Origin: Staphylococcus sp. NAM3COL9
Lineage (GTDB): Bacteria; Bacillota; Bacilli; Staphylococcales; Staphylococcaceae
NCBI RefSeq assembly: GCF_001431205.1
Contig: NZ_LGPC01000016.1
Span: 200,141-264,140, forward strand
Direction: 5' to 3'
DNA: 64,000 bases
Shown here piece after piece: positions 19,605-27,585 of the stretch. A program made the position numbers and the translations under genes. Below the pieces are notes generated by a model. It searched no databases and was not told where the DNA came from. It saw nothing but the letters and a program-made list of their open reading frames with translations. The first letter of the stretch is position 1; the number at the start of each line of letters is the position of its first letter.

Positions 19605-19709
19605 ATGAAATTAGATGTGCAAACAGCACGTCGTAACTTAAATAGTCCTAATATAAAGACACGAAAACGTACGCGTAAAATGATTCAACAACACAAGCGC
19701 AATAAATAA
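19605..19709 (+). CDS. 34-residue basic protein, possible metal homeostasis protein
   Basis: This gene is too short for usual gene calling. ATG 19605 follows a strong AGAGGAGG site. The product begins MKLDVQTARRNLNSPNIKTR and ends KRTRKMIQQHKRNK. It is very basic (about 11 Lys/Arg in 34 residues) with no membrane segment. The NLxSPNIKTRKR pattern recalls short Firmicute proteins annotated as putative metal homeostasis proteins, a recollection I cannot check here. A Zur-like box over the promoter independently points to zinc. It is divergent from the DHA2 exporter gene, so the box lies between the two. The function is unknown; a basic ribosome-associated peptide is another possibility. Confidence 0.7.
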   Translation: MKLDVQTARRNLNSPNIKTRKRTRKMIQQHKRNK

Positions 19710-19880
19710 TATTTCTACTTAAATACTATAGTGTAATCCATCTTCAAAATTATAATGACATCTTAAATTCCTTCCAGAATAATGTTTGTCAATTTCTATT
19801 AAATTATGCATATTTTCTATATAATTTAAATTCCATATAACTAAATGACAAAGATGTTTAGTCACAAAATTTTGTCAACA

Positions 19881-19927
19881 ATATATAACAGCCCTGATCT
19901 TCATAAAAATTCAAGGCTGTTATATAT
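19881..19927 (-). terminator. Terminator of gpmA
   Basis: ATATATAACAGCC pairs with GGCTGTTATATAT around a 21-base loop, just past the gpmA stop. Confidence 0.65.
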
Positions 19928-19954
19928 TGCATTCAATTTATTACTTACCTTTTA

Positions 19955-20641
19955 TTATAAATAATATTTATCCGTAACTTTTAAATCATTTGTTAATTCA
20001 TAAATAAGAGGTGCGCCAGTTTTTATTTCATAATCAACAATATCTTCGTCAGATACATCCTCTAAATATTTAATTAGTGCGCGTAATGAATTACCATGAG
20101 CAGACACTAACACTGTTTTCCCATCTAATAACTGTTGAGAGATTTGATCATTCCAATATGGTATAACTCTGACCAACGTATCTTTTAAACTTTCAGATTC
20201 TGGCATAACTCTTCTATCTATAAGCTCATATTTTCTATCATTCAAATAACTTTTTCGTTGTTCTCCACTTTGGTTTGGTGGTGGCGTATCATATGATCGT
20301 CTCCATATATGAACTTGGTCTTCACCAAATTCTTCTCGAGCATCATTTTTATTTAAACCTTGCAATCCACCATAATGACGTTCATTCAATCTCCAAGATT
20401 TTATAATTGGTATAAATAGTTGATCAGATTCATTTAACAAATGATATGTTGTTTTAATAGCTCTTTTTAACAGGGAAGTGTAAACAATATCAATTTCTAC
20501 ACCTTGATTTTTTATTTTTTTACCAGAAGTAATTGCTTCATTTCTACCCTGTTCAGATAAGTCTACATCTGCCCATCCTGTAAATAAGTTTTCAGCATTC
20601 CATAAGCTTTGCCCATGTCTACATAAAATTAATTTTGGCAT
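19955..20641 (-). CDS. gpmA: 2,3-bisphosphoglycerate-dependent phosphoglycerate mutase
   Basis: GpmA interconverts 3- and 2-phosphoglycerate in glycolysis, via a phosphohistidine. The 228-residue protein has the active-site signature LCRHGQSLWN (His at about residue 8), GWADVDLSEQG, the lid region RRSYDTPPPNQSG near 115, and the second catalytic His in VLVSAHGNSLRAL near 180. Length is normal. The ATG follows AGAAGGAAATATT. It is monocistronic. A WalR-like box lies about 45 bp upstream of its start, in the region shared with a divergent cell-wall gene. Confidence 0.92.
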   Translation of the reverse strand: MPKLILCRHGQSLWNAENLFTGWADVDLSEQGRNEAITSGKKIKNQGVEIDIVYTSLLKRAIKTTYHLLNESDQLFIPIIKSWRLNERHYGGLQGLNKNDAREEFGEDQVHIWRRSYDTPPPNQSGEQRKSYLNDRKYELIDRRVMPESESLKDTLVRVIPYWNDQISQQLLDGKTVLVSAHGNSLRALIKYLEDVSDEDIVDYEIKTGAPLIYELTNDLKVTDKYYL

Positions 20642-21018
20642 AATATTTCCTTCTTTCCATTAAATAAAATATGGTTTTATACGATATTTACAGGAATGTT
20701 ACAGCAATAATACTTATTACTTATAGTTGCAAAGCTGGACACTCACGTATTCCTGTACTAACTATCGCCTTTCTATATTAAAATTATAACAATTTACACT
20801 TTAGTTTTGAAATAATTGTCTTCATTTATTCATAAAAGATACTTTCTTTTTATTTTTCTGTAACCTACTGACCATTTTTTGATGTTACAGTTATAAACGT
20901 TGAATTAAGGAAACAATAAATAACTATTATTCATTAAATTTTAAAGTATTTAAGTGTAAAAATGTGACCTGTGATATTTATCATGTATACAGGTAAATCA
21001 ATTAGGAGGATTAAAAAA
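20642..21018. other. Divergent gap gpmA / transglycosylase gene
   Basis: This gap holds a WalR-like direct repeat near the gpmA side (20687-20703). A possible weak promoter (TTGAAT with TATTAT at a 19-base spacing, near 20900) lies on the other side. I see no other feature. Confidence 0.5.
20687..20703 (-). promoter_or_regulatory. WalR-like binding site
   Basis: On the minus strand TGTAAC-N5-TGTAAA matches the WalR consensus TGTWAH-N5-TGTWAH exactly. Confidence 0.45.
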
Positions 21019-21396
21019 ATGAAAAAATTATTATTAGCATCTTTCGCATCGATTACTATTGCAGCAACTGGTTTAGGCGTAAGTTCAAACGTCTCAACAG
21101 CAGATGCAGCTGAGACGTCAACACAACAAACTACTCAAACTAACAATGACGTATACAGTGAATTTATAGAAGCAGGCGGCACTAAAGCACTATGGGATAA
21201 TATTGTAATGCCTGAATCAGGCGGTGACCCTGAAGCAGTAAACGAATTAGGCTATAAAGGTTTAGGACAAACTAAAGAAGCTTGGGGCTCTGGATCTGTT
21301 GAAGAGCAAACTAAAGGTATGATTAACTACGCTGAGGACCGTTACGGTTCAATCGATGCAGCAATTGATTTCCGTCTAGCTAATGGCTGGTGGTAA
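21019..21396 (+). CDS. Short secreted transglycosylase-like protein (IsaA/SceD-related)
   Basis: The 125-residue product starts at ATG 21019 after AGGAGG. It has a Sec signal peptide (KKLLLASFASITIAATGLGV) with predicted cleavage after ADA. After a short Thr/Gln linker it carries a compact soluble-lytic-transglycosylase-type domain: ALWDNIVMPESGGDPEAVNELGYKGLGQTKEAWGSGSVEEQTKGMINYAEDRYGSIDAAIDF, with the catalytic Glu in MPESGG and the terminal GWW typical of IsaA/SceD. At 125 residues it is about half the length of IsaA and SceD. The expected role is peptidoglycan cleavage at the cell surface. Such genes are usually WalKR-controlled. Confidence 0.82.
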   Translation: MKKLLLASFASITIAATGLGVSSNVSTADAAETSTQQTTQTNNDVYSEFIEAGGTKALWDNIVMPESGGDPEAVNELGYKGLGQTKEAWGSGSVEEQTKGMINYAEDRYGSIDAAIDFRLANGWW

Positions 21397-21459
21397 GCAA
21401 AACAATGAGTTCAAGTATTACACGTAAAAATGTAATGCTTGAACATATAATTAATCTGT

Positions 21460-21489
21460 AGGCCTGAAATTAGTTTTAGGTCTCTTTTT
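21460..21489 (+). terminator. Terminator of the transglycosylase gene
   Basis: AGGCCTGAAA pairs with TTTTAGGTCT (two G-U pairs), followed by CTTTTT. Confidence 0.65.
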
Positions 21490-21649
21490 ATGTTATTAAC
21501 TAATTTATTTATCAAGCAATCACAATTTTCACTGACTTCTTACTAACAAATACAGCATGAGATGAAGATTACAGGCTAAAGACATCCCCTAGTAACCGAG
21601 TCTGAAATTCATATAGAAAAGTCGAAGTTATACTTACAAAAATGCAGAC

Positions 21650-21678
21650 AAAAAAACTGTCAACAATGGTCGACAGTT
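21650..21678 (-). terminator. Terminator of the CDF gene
   Basis: AACTGTC pairs with GACAGTT; the seven A's at 21650-21656 on plus give a T-run on minus. Confidence 0.7.
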
Positions 21679-21725
21679 AGAAATCAATTACAAGTATATT
21701 TAGTTTAAATATGATTTATTTTTCA

Positions 21726-22595
21726 TTATTGTATGGATGCTGGTTCGGGATGTACATAAACTGAAGAAATACCCTTTTCATGCATATGCTGTTCTACTTT
21801 GTCACAGATATGGTGGGCATCTTCTAAAGATAAATCCGATTCTACGACAATAGTTACATCTACAAAGATACTACTACCATGGTATCGACCTTTAATATTT
21901 TGCACATCAATCACATCTTCTATTTCTAAAACATAATTTTTGTAAGCTTCTAATTCTTGTTCATTAAACCCATCACTTAAGGTAAAAATTGATTCTTTAA
22001 ATATTCTAAAACCAGTATATATAATAAGTAAACCTAAAATCGTCGCTAGTACTGTATCAAGGATTGGCAAACCAAATTGTGTAAAAATTAAGCCTACAGC
22101 TGTTCCAATACTAACTAACGCATCTGATAGATTATCCTTTGCCGCTGAATTTAGCGAACTACTATTCGTACGTTTAGCTAACTTTTGATTAATATAAAAC
22201 ACAATCAACATAATAATGCCACTTATAACACTGACATATATCGTAATTACATTAGGTGCATCGTGATTATTAGAAAAAATCTCAGGAACACTTTCTATCA
22301 CAACTTGTATACCTACAAACATTATAATAAACGAAACGAGTAACGTTGAAATATTCTCTGATTTTAAGTGTCCATAAGGATGGTTTTTATCTGCAGGTTT
22401 AATAGAAATTTTCAGTCCTATAATAACCGCTAACGAGACTACAATATCAGTCATATTGTTTAAACTATCTGCTCTAACTGCTGCTGAATCGTACATTGAG
22501 CCAACAATAAATTTGGCAATTGAAAGAACGATATATACAATTAAACTTAAATAAGCGCCCTTTTGCGCTGTTTTCAAATTTTCATTTTGTGTCAT
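21726..22595 (-). CDS. Cation diffusion facilitator efflux protein
   Basis: CDF proteins export divalent metals in exchange for protons. The 289-residue protein has six helices and a cytoplasmic C-terminal domain of about 80 residues (ENYV-LEIEDVIDVQNIKGRYHGSSIFVDVTI). The transport-site residues appear in TM2 as ADSLNNMTD (N-x3-D-like, not the HxxxD of zinc exporters) and in TM5 as DNLSD (D-x3-D). That pattern is typical of the manganese/iron CDF group such as MneP/MntE. Manganese is thus my first guess for the substrate, by family knowledge only. It is monocistronic, with an ATG at 22595 and a weak ribosome site (AAGGTGG). Confidence 0.82.
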   Translation of the reverse strand: MTQNENLKTAQKGAYLSLIVYIVLSIAKFIVGSMYDSAAVRADSLNNMTDIVVSLAVIIGLKISIKPADKNHPYGHLKSENISTLLVSFIIMFVGIQVVIESVPEIFSNNHDAPNVITIYVSVISGIIMLIVFYINQKLAKRTNSSSLNSAAKDNLSDALVSIGTAVGLIFTQFGLPILDTVLATILGLLIIYTGFRIFKESIFTLSDGFNEQELEAYKNYVLEIEDVIDVQNIKGRYHGSSIFVDVTIVVESDLSLEDAHHICDKVEQHMHEKGISSVYVHPEPASIQ

Positions 22596-22789
22596 GTCTG
22601 ATGTCCACCTTAATTAATATAGAACATTTATTATGACCTATCCCAAGCGTATTTACAACGATTTTTATTCAAAAATTATTTAATATAAATATTCTAATTA
22701 TTTTTTTAGCCTTTCCTAAATAAAGGTGTTAAATTGTACAAAAACAAAAGTTATCACTGTTCTAACTTTACTTTTAAGTCTTTAAAAAA

Positions 22790-23170
22790 TCAGTCTTTAA
22801 GTATATATTTTGATAAAACAAAAGTAATAGGTATCGTTATAATTAATCCTACAAAAGGTGCTATTACTGAAGAAATATGAAGCCACTGTACGAATATATA
22901 CAATAGCAATGTCTGCATGCCCATATTCACAACCTGTGTTAACGGAAATTGAATAAATTTACGCCATGTGGGTTTTACTTTATATACAAAATGGCAGTTT
23001 AAATAATATGAAATTATAAAACTAACCATAAAACCACTTACATGACTGACTAAGTAATTTAAATCTATTAATTTTAATAAGATAAGGTAGATGATGTAGT
23101 AATTTAATGTATTAATACCACCAACAATGATGAACTTTATAATTTCATAGTGGGTTTTATTTAAATTCAT
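22790..23170 (-). CDS. GtrA-family membrane protein
   Basis: GtrA proteins are small four-helix proteins, often thought to flip or present lipid-linked sugars for cell-surface glycosylation. The 126-residue product begins NKTHYEIIKFIIVGGINTLNYY, the hallmark N-terminal F-x-x-V/I-G-x-x-x-T/N-x-x motif, and has four hydrophobic helices. The ATG at 23170 follows AAAGGAGTAAGTTC; an upstream TTG/ATG frame to 23191 would include the ribosome site itself. No glycosyltransferase gene is adjacent, so its partner is unknown. Confidence 0.82.
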   Translation of the reverse strand: MNLNKTHYEIIKFIIVGGINTLNYYIIYLILLKLIDLNYLVSHVSGFMVSFIISYYLNCHFVYKVKPTWRKFIQFPLTQVVNMGMQTLLLYIFVQWLHISSVIAPFVGLIITIPITFVLSKYILKD

Positions 23171-23340
23171 GAACTTACTCCTTTGATTCATATTTATAAT
23201 TATTTCGCACGTTCTATTTGTTTTTTAGTATGTAAATTATCATTGCATTTCTAAATTCATATGGGATAATTACTTAGTTACAGAATAATTAAACTTGTAT
23301 ATAATAATGTATTAGAGAGAAATTTAAAGGAGTACTTAAC

Positions 23341-24549
23341 ATGGACAAAACTTCAAATCGCCAACTACCGCTAATTGTTATTATTGTGTTGGGTATTATG
23401 ACTACTTTTGGTCCTTTAACAATAGATATGTACGTTCCATCATTACCAAGTGTACAAAGTGATTTTAATACAACCGTTTCTCAAGCGCAACTCACACTGT
23501 CTTTCGCTATGATAGGACTCGCAATAGGACAATTTATCTTTGGACCTTTGTCAGATGCATATGGACGTAAAAAGATTGCGTTGATCATTATCATATTATA
23601 TGCAATTGCTTCATTTATTGCAGTATTCGCAACTTCGATGTCTACCCTATTAACAATTCGTTTGATACAAGGTTTGACTGGAGGCGGAGCTATCGTCATA
23701 GCTAAGGCCTCTATAGGAGATTTACATAAAGGGAAAACTTTAGCCAAAGGTCTAGCTTCACTTCTTGTCGTTAACGGGATTATTACCATTATCGCTCCAC
23801 TTATTGGTGGTTATGCCTTAAGCGTCTCAAACTGGCAAGCTATTTTCTTTATTTTAACAATTGTTAGTATGATTATATTCTTTTTCGTCCTTTTCAAAAT
23901 GGAAGAAACAAGAACAGCTGACCTTTCAAAACTTAACTTTGGTACCATTTTTAAAGACTTTGGTTATTTGTTGAAAAAGCCGACTTTTGTTATTCCTATG
24001 TTATTACAAGGACTGACATATGTGATGTTATTCAGCTTTTCATCTGCAGCCCCTTTTATTACACAGAAAATTTATGATATGACACCGCAACAATTTAGTG
24101 TGCTATTTGCGATTAATGGCATTGGGTTAATTATCATGAGTCAGCTCACTGCTATTTTAGTGGGCTATATAAATCGTTATATATTACTTATTGTACTAAC
24201 AATGATACAAATTACAGGCGTCGTGTTAATTTGTATCACACTAATATTACACTTACCAACCTGGGTTTTAATTATCGCATTCTTCTTAAATGTTTGCCCA
24301 GTAACAGGTATTGGTCCGCTAAGCTTTACCTTAGCAATGGAATCACGTACAGGTGGTAGTGGCAATGCCTCTAGTTTACTTGGACTTTTCCAATTTATTC
24401 TAGGTGGTATGATATCACCGTTAGTTGGTTTACAGGGTGGATATAGTGTCATGCCATATTTAACGATTTTAGTTATCACTACAGTTCTCATCATTTCATT
24501 AGAACTAGGCTTAAAATTCACTACCAGAAAAAGTGTATTGAATAAATAG
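23341..24549 (+). CDS. MFS drug exporter, Bcr/CflA type
   Basis: The 402-residue, 12-helix protein matches the Bcr/CflA subfamily of drug:H+ antiporters. Features are TTFGPLTIDMYVPSLPSVQSDF at the start (typical D-M-Y-L/V-P-x-x-P), motif A GPLSDAYGRKKIAL near residue 75, and RLIQGLTGGGAIVIAKASIGD near 105, a typical motif B. The ATG follows AAAGGAGTACTTAAC. It is a single gene with a strong terminator. Substrate specificity (for example bicyclomycin or sulfonamide) cannot be predicted. Confidence 0.87.
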   Translation: MDKTSNRQLPLIVIIVLGIMTTFGPLTIDMYVPSLPSVQSDFNTTVSQAQLTLSFAMIGLAIGQFIFGPLSDAYGRKKIALIIIILYAIASFIAVFATSMSTLLTIRLIQGLTGGGAIVIAKASIGDLHKGKTLAKGLASLLVVNGIITIIAPLIGGYALSVSNWQAIFFILTIVSMIIFFFVLFKMEETRTADLSKLNFGTIFKDFGYLLKKPTFVIPMLLQGLTYVMLFSFSSAAPFITQKIYDMTPQQFSVLFAINGIGLIIMSQLTAILVGYINRYILLIVLTMIQITGVVLICITLILHLPTWVLIIAFFLNVCPVTGIGPLSFTLAMESRTGGSGNASSLLGLFQFILGGMISPLVGLQGGYSVMPYLTILVITTVLIISLELGLKFTTRKSVLNK

Positions 24550-24584
24550 TCTATACAAAAGAGGTAGGGCGCCAGTCCTATTAT

Positions 24585-24624
24585 AAAAGGGAGCTTCCAA
24601 ATTTTTGGAGGCTCCCTTTTATTT
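24585..24624. terminator. Bidirectional terminator
   Basis: AAAAGGGAGC pairs with GCTCCCTTTT, with an inner TCCAAA/TTTGGA stem, between two convergent genes. Confidence 0.85.
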
Positions 24625-24642
24625 TGTGTTATTATTATTTAT

Positions 24643-25107
24643 CTAAACGATAGGAAGCCATATTTCTGTAATATATTCTTCTGATCTTATTGGCCCTTCT
24701 TTATACAACTCAAAAAATGGGGCATCGCGAAATTCATAATCTAATGTAGGTAAAATATGTCTATTTATCTTTTCCATACCTTTTTTAATAGACTCAGGCA
24801 CTGGCCCTTTAGCATCAAAGACAATGTATCTGCCCTCAGATAATTCTATTCGATGCCATTGTCCTTCATCTGTATCATTGGTAACGCCAATGAGGCAATG
24901 CACTTCACTATTAGCAAGTGGCTTATAAACAGCTAATAGACCTTGCAATTGATGATTACCTAGTGGCATTAATTCCTGCTTTTTTCTATTATCATCAAAA
25001 TCCATCCAAAAATTAAATATATCTTCTTGCGCTTTTTGACCAGTCGCATACTCCTTTTTCACACCTAAAACCGAAGTCTGTGATAGCGTCTCTAATCTGT
25101 ATTCCAT
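24643..25107 (-). CDS. GyrI-like / effector-binding domain protein
   Basis: The 154-residue product looks like a free-standing GyrI/SOUL-type effector-binding domain, the module found at the C-terminus of some AraC and MerR drug-sensing regulators (YRLETLSQTSVLGVKKEYATG opening, DEGQWHRIELSEGRYIVFDAKGPVPESI middle, ending EEYITEIWLPIV, the diagnostic strand). No DNA-binding domain is attached. I chose ATG 25107; an ATG two codons earlier is equally possible, both behind AAGGGGCGG. The role is unknown, perhaps binding cationic small molecules. Confidence 0.75.
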   Translation of the reverse strand: MEYRLETLSQTSVLGVKKEYATGQKAQEDIFNFWMDFDDNRKKQELMPLGNHQLQGLLAVYKPLANSEVHCLIGVTNDTDEGQWHRIELSEGRYIVFDAKGPVPESIKKGMEKINRHILPTLDYEFRDAPFFELYKEGPIRSEEYITEIWLPIV

Positions 25108-25277
25108 ACACATCCGCCCCTTTTTGCTTATTATAACCAAAATGCATATGCCATTTCTATCGTGAACTATTATATGGATATTCAGGCATCTTAATATGCA
25201 TCTTCAAATAATGGTTATATAATAAAATAAATTTCAAAACAAGTCCATTTTTTACAAATTAAGCAAGGAGTTATAGT

Positions 25278-25907
25278 ATGAGTCGAAAAATTTTATCTGT
25301 AAAACCAATTAGTCAGCTTTTTCCTATTCCTATGATTATGGGGTGTGAAGGCGTATCCGCCGCCATGATACTACAATTTAATGAACACGCTATTCCAGCC
25401 ACACAAATCATGAAACATTGGCCTAGACATGCAAATAATCCGTATAAAGGTTATGTAGGCCATCATTTATGGATTAAATGGGGGCATCATCAAACAATAT
25501 TCCCGACTGCTTTAGTTCCTCATTTAAAACAATACGATGCATATATCAATAACAGTACTGGGCAATCTTTAAATGACCTATGTAACATTATTGATCAAGG
25601 TCAACCAGTTGTGATTTATCACACTGTGCTGGGTCAGCATCCTGCGAAACGTACATTTAAATTAGATAACCATCCAACTCAGTTAGTGTCCAATATTCAT
25701 GTAACTGTACTGATTGGTTATGACGAACATCATTATTATTATATTGATCCATTATGGTCATATTTAAGCAAAATAATAATCGTCCCTGCAATCATACCCA
25801 ATAAATTTCAAATGATTAAAATCAAAAAATCTAAATTAGAACAAAGTTATAACGCACCTGGTCGCATGAGTTTTTATATTCAACCATCAATATTGTTAAC
25901 GAAATAA
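25278..25907 (+). CDS. C39-like cysteine peptidase family protein
   Basis: The 209-residue protein fits the Peptidase_C39_2 (papain-like) pattern. The catalytic Cys at about residue 23 is in MGCEGVSAAMIL, followed by GYVGHHLWIKWG and a G-Q-P-V-V-I-Y strand (IIDQGQPVVIYHTVLG). The catalytic His is in NIHVTVLIGYDEHHYYYIDPLW, near residue 140, with the usual D-P after it. No signal peptide or ABC transporter is attached, which is unusual for secreted members. The ATG follows AAGGAGTTATAGT. Substrate unknown. It is convergent with the metallophosphoesterase gene. Confidence 0.72.
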   Translation: MSRKILSVKPISQLFPIPMIMGCEGVSAAMILQFNEHAIPATQIMKHWPRHANNPYKGYVGHHLWIKWGHHQTIFPTALVPHLKQYDAYINNSTGQSLNDLCNIIDQGQPVVIYHTVLGQHPAKRTFKLDNHPTQLVSNIHVTVLIGYDEHHYYYIDPLWSYLSKIIIVPAIIPNKFQMIKIKKSKLEQSYNAPGRMSFYIQPSILLTK

Positions 25908-25952
25908 AAATGGGACGAGATAGAAATCTAATTTGATTTCGTATTCGCGCCC
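25904..25952 (-). terminator. Terminator of the metallophosphoesterase gene
   Basis: Imperfect long hairpin from GGGACGAGATAGAAATC to GATTTCGTATTCGCGCCC; the minus-strand reading ends in TTTTTATTT. It shares the GATAGAAATC core with the terminators at 12253 and 56474. Confidence 0.7.
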
Positions 25953-25961
25953 TCTACAAGA

Positions 25962-26777
25962 TTACTCAAAAATTGAAATACTATATAATGCATGATTGAT
26001 TTCTTGTTCTATATCAGATGATCGCCATTCTCTTTGATAACCTAAACATGGACAAATGTATGTGACACCGCGTTCTTCAAATGCATTTCTAAAATGAACA
26101 TGCCCCATAATGCTATAGCGAATATCATATTGTTGGTATAAAGTATCAAAATCTGATGTTCCTATAAACGCATTAAAATAATCAAATATGCGATGTGGCA
26201 TTGGAACTGAAAATTTCGGGTGCGTTACGATATGCGTCATAAGTATCACTTTTTTATGTTTAACTTTTTCAATATCCTTTGTCGTTTGTTTGGCTGCAAT
26301 GCGAGATAGTTTTCTATCTTCCATAGGCCAATCAATTTTCACTTTATCTTGCCAAGTTGCACCGTAATACTTTCTACGAGCAATTCGCTCTATTGAAAAT
26401 TTAGGATCCGCATACGTATAATCATACCAACCTGTGTTCCCGACAATGGCCCATTCATCATTTATGTCATAAGGCTTACCAATTAAGCACGACTCCATCG
26501 CCATATAAAAATCTAAAATTTCAGCTGATGTAGCACCTGTATCTGTAGCCCAAAAATCATGGTTGCCCGGAATAAATAACACTTTCATTTGTGTTATATT
26601 TTCAAGGCGCTCAATAAATTGTTGCGTTAAGTTATAATTATTAGAGATATCCCCTGCAATAAGCAACATTTCTATACCACGCTGATTTATAACTTTAATT
26701 AATACTTGTTGGTAATCTTCAGGTGTCAGTGTCTTATGTCTATCTACATGTAAATCTGAAATCATACCTATTTTCAT
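25962..26777 (-). CDS. Calcineurin-like metallophosphoesterase
   Basis: The 271-residue product has all five metal-binding motifs of the calcineurin-like phosphoesterase fold in order: GMISDLHVD (residue about 5), LIAGDISNN (44), FIPGNHDFW (75), LMTHIVTHP (185) and IMGHVHFRN (230). It should be a cytoplasmic two-metal phosphatase or phosphodiesterase; the substrate is unknown. I use ATG 26777; GTG 26786 lies only three bases after the AGAGGA site and is less likely. It is a single gene. Confidence 0.82.
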   Translation of the reverse strand: MKIGMISDLHVDRHKTLTPEDYQQVLIKVINQRGIEMLLIAGDISNNYNLTQQFIERLENITQMKVLFIPGNHDFWATDTGATSAEILDFYMAMESCLIGKPYDINDEWAIVGNTGWYDYTYADPKFSIERIARRKYYGATWQDKVKIDWPMEDRKLSRIAAKQTTKDIEKVKHKKVILMTHIVTHPKFSVPMPHRIFDYFNAFIGTSDFDTLYQQYDIRYSIMGHVHFRNAFEERGVTYICPCLGYQREWRSSDIEQEINHALYSISIFE

Positions 26778-27014
26778 TTTTATCACATTCCTCTATTTCA
26801 TAACACTATCATTATTACATACTCTCTTATAGTTCATTAAGTAATCTGCACAATTTTTTGAGTTGTTCTAACTAATAAAACTACTATTAATCGATAATAC
26901 AACATTATCCCGTAATATATTTATTTTACATTACTATTAAAAGTGTAAATATTTCTTTTTAAAAATAAATGATGCTATAATAATATCAATTTAGTATATA
27001 AAGGAGGACATTCT

Positions 27015-27515
27015 ATGGAGTTTACGATTAGAGCCTTGTCCGAAAAAGATAAGCACGGTAAAGCGATGGTTCATTATGAAAGCTGGCTAGAAACTTACGA
27101 TGATATAGCTAGGAATGATTACTTAGAAAAACTTGATAAAGAACAATTTATCAAGCAGTCCTCCTTGCATGATGTACCAACATTAGTTGCTATTGTAAAT
27201 AACGAAATTGTAGGTTTTATTTCCTATGGCAAAACACAAACATCAACGTCTTCAGATGATTGGAGCGAAATTTTCGCATTATATTTATTAGAAGAATATC
27301 AGCATCATATGATTGGCTTTGCACTAACGCAACGTGCATTAGAGTTATCTTATCCAGATAATGTAATGCTATGGGTCGTAGAAGAAAATGACAATGCCAT
27401 CCATTTCTATGAACAGATAGGTTTCAAACGAACATCTGAAAAAAAACCTACCTATTTCGGAAAAACGTATCATGAAATAAGAATGAATTTCACAAGAACT
27501 GAACACGACTATTAA
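27015..27515 (+). CDS. GNAT-family N-acetyltransferase
   Basis: The 166-residue protein shows the GNAT order. The N-terminal strand-helix part includes HYESWLETYDDIARNDYLEKL. A central strand VPTLVAIVNNEIVGFISYG is followed by motif A at EIFALYLLEEYQHHMIGFALTQRALE, whose Q-x-x-x-x-G/A loop is somewhat degenerate (HHMIGFA). Motif B is VVEENDNAIHFYEQIGFKRTSEK. The ATG follows AAAGGAGGACATTCT. Substrate unknown. It is monocistronic and convergent with pcp. Confidence 0.82.
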   Translation: MEFTIRALSEKDKHGKAMVHYESWLETYDDIARNDYLEKLDKEQFIKQSSLHDVPTLVAIVNNEIVGFISYGKTQTSTSSDDWSEIFALYLLEEYQHHMIGFALTQRALELSYPDNVMLWVVEENDNAIHFYEQIGFKRTSEKKPTYFGKTYHEIRMNFTRTEHDY

Positions 27516-27524
27516 TACCATCAT

Positions 27525-27572
27525 AATAAATAAGCGTACGCCCTACATAAAGTAGACGTACGCTTATTTATT
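27525..27572. terminator. Bidirectional terminator GNAT / pcp
   Basis: A perfect 16-bp stem, AATAAATAAGCGTACG with CGTACGCTTATTTATT. Confidence 0.85.
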
Positions 27573-27585
27573 ATGCTTGACATTT

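Larger units (their letters stand above)
21397..21725. other. Intergenic gap with three hairpins
   Basis: Besides the two terminators at 21460 and 21650, an imperfect hairpin (GTTCAAGTATTACA with TGTAATGCTTGAAC, about 21409-21444) follows the transglycosylase stop directly. The middle part (21490-21640) shows no open frame or recognised RNA. Confidence 0.5.
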
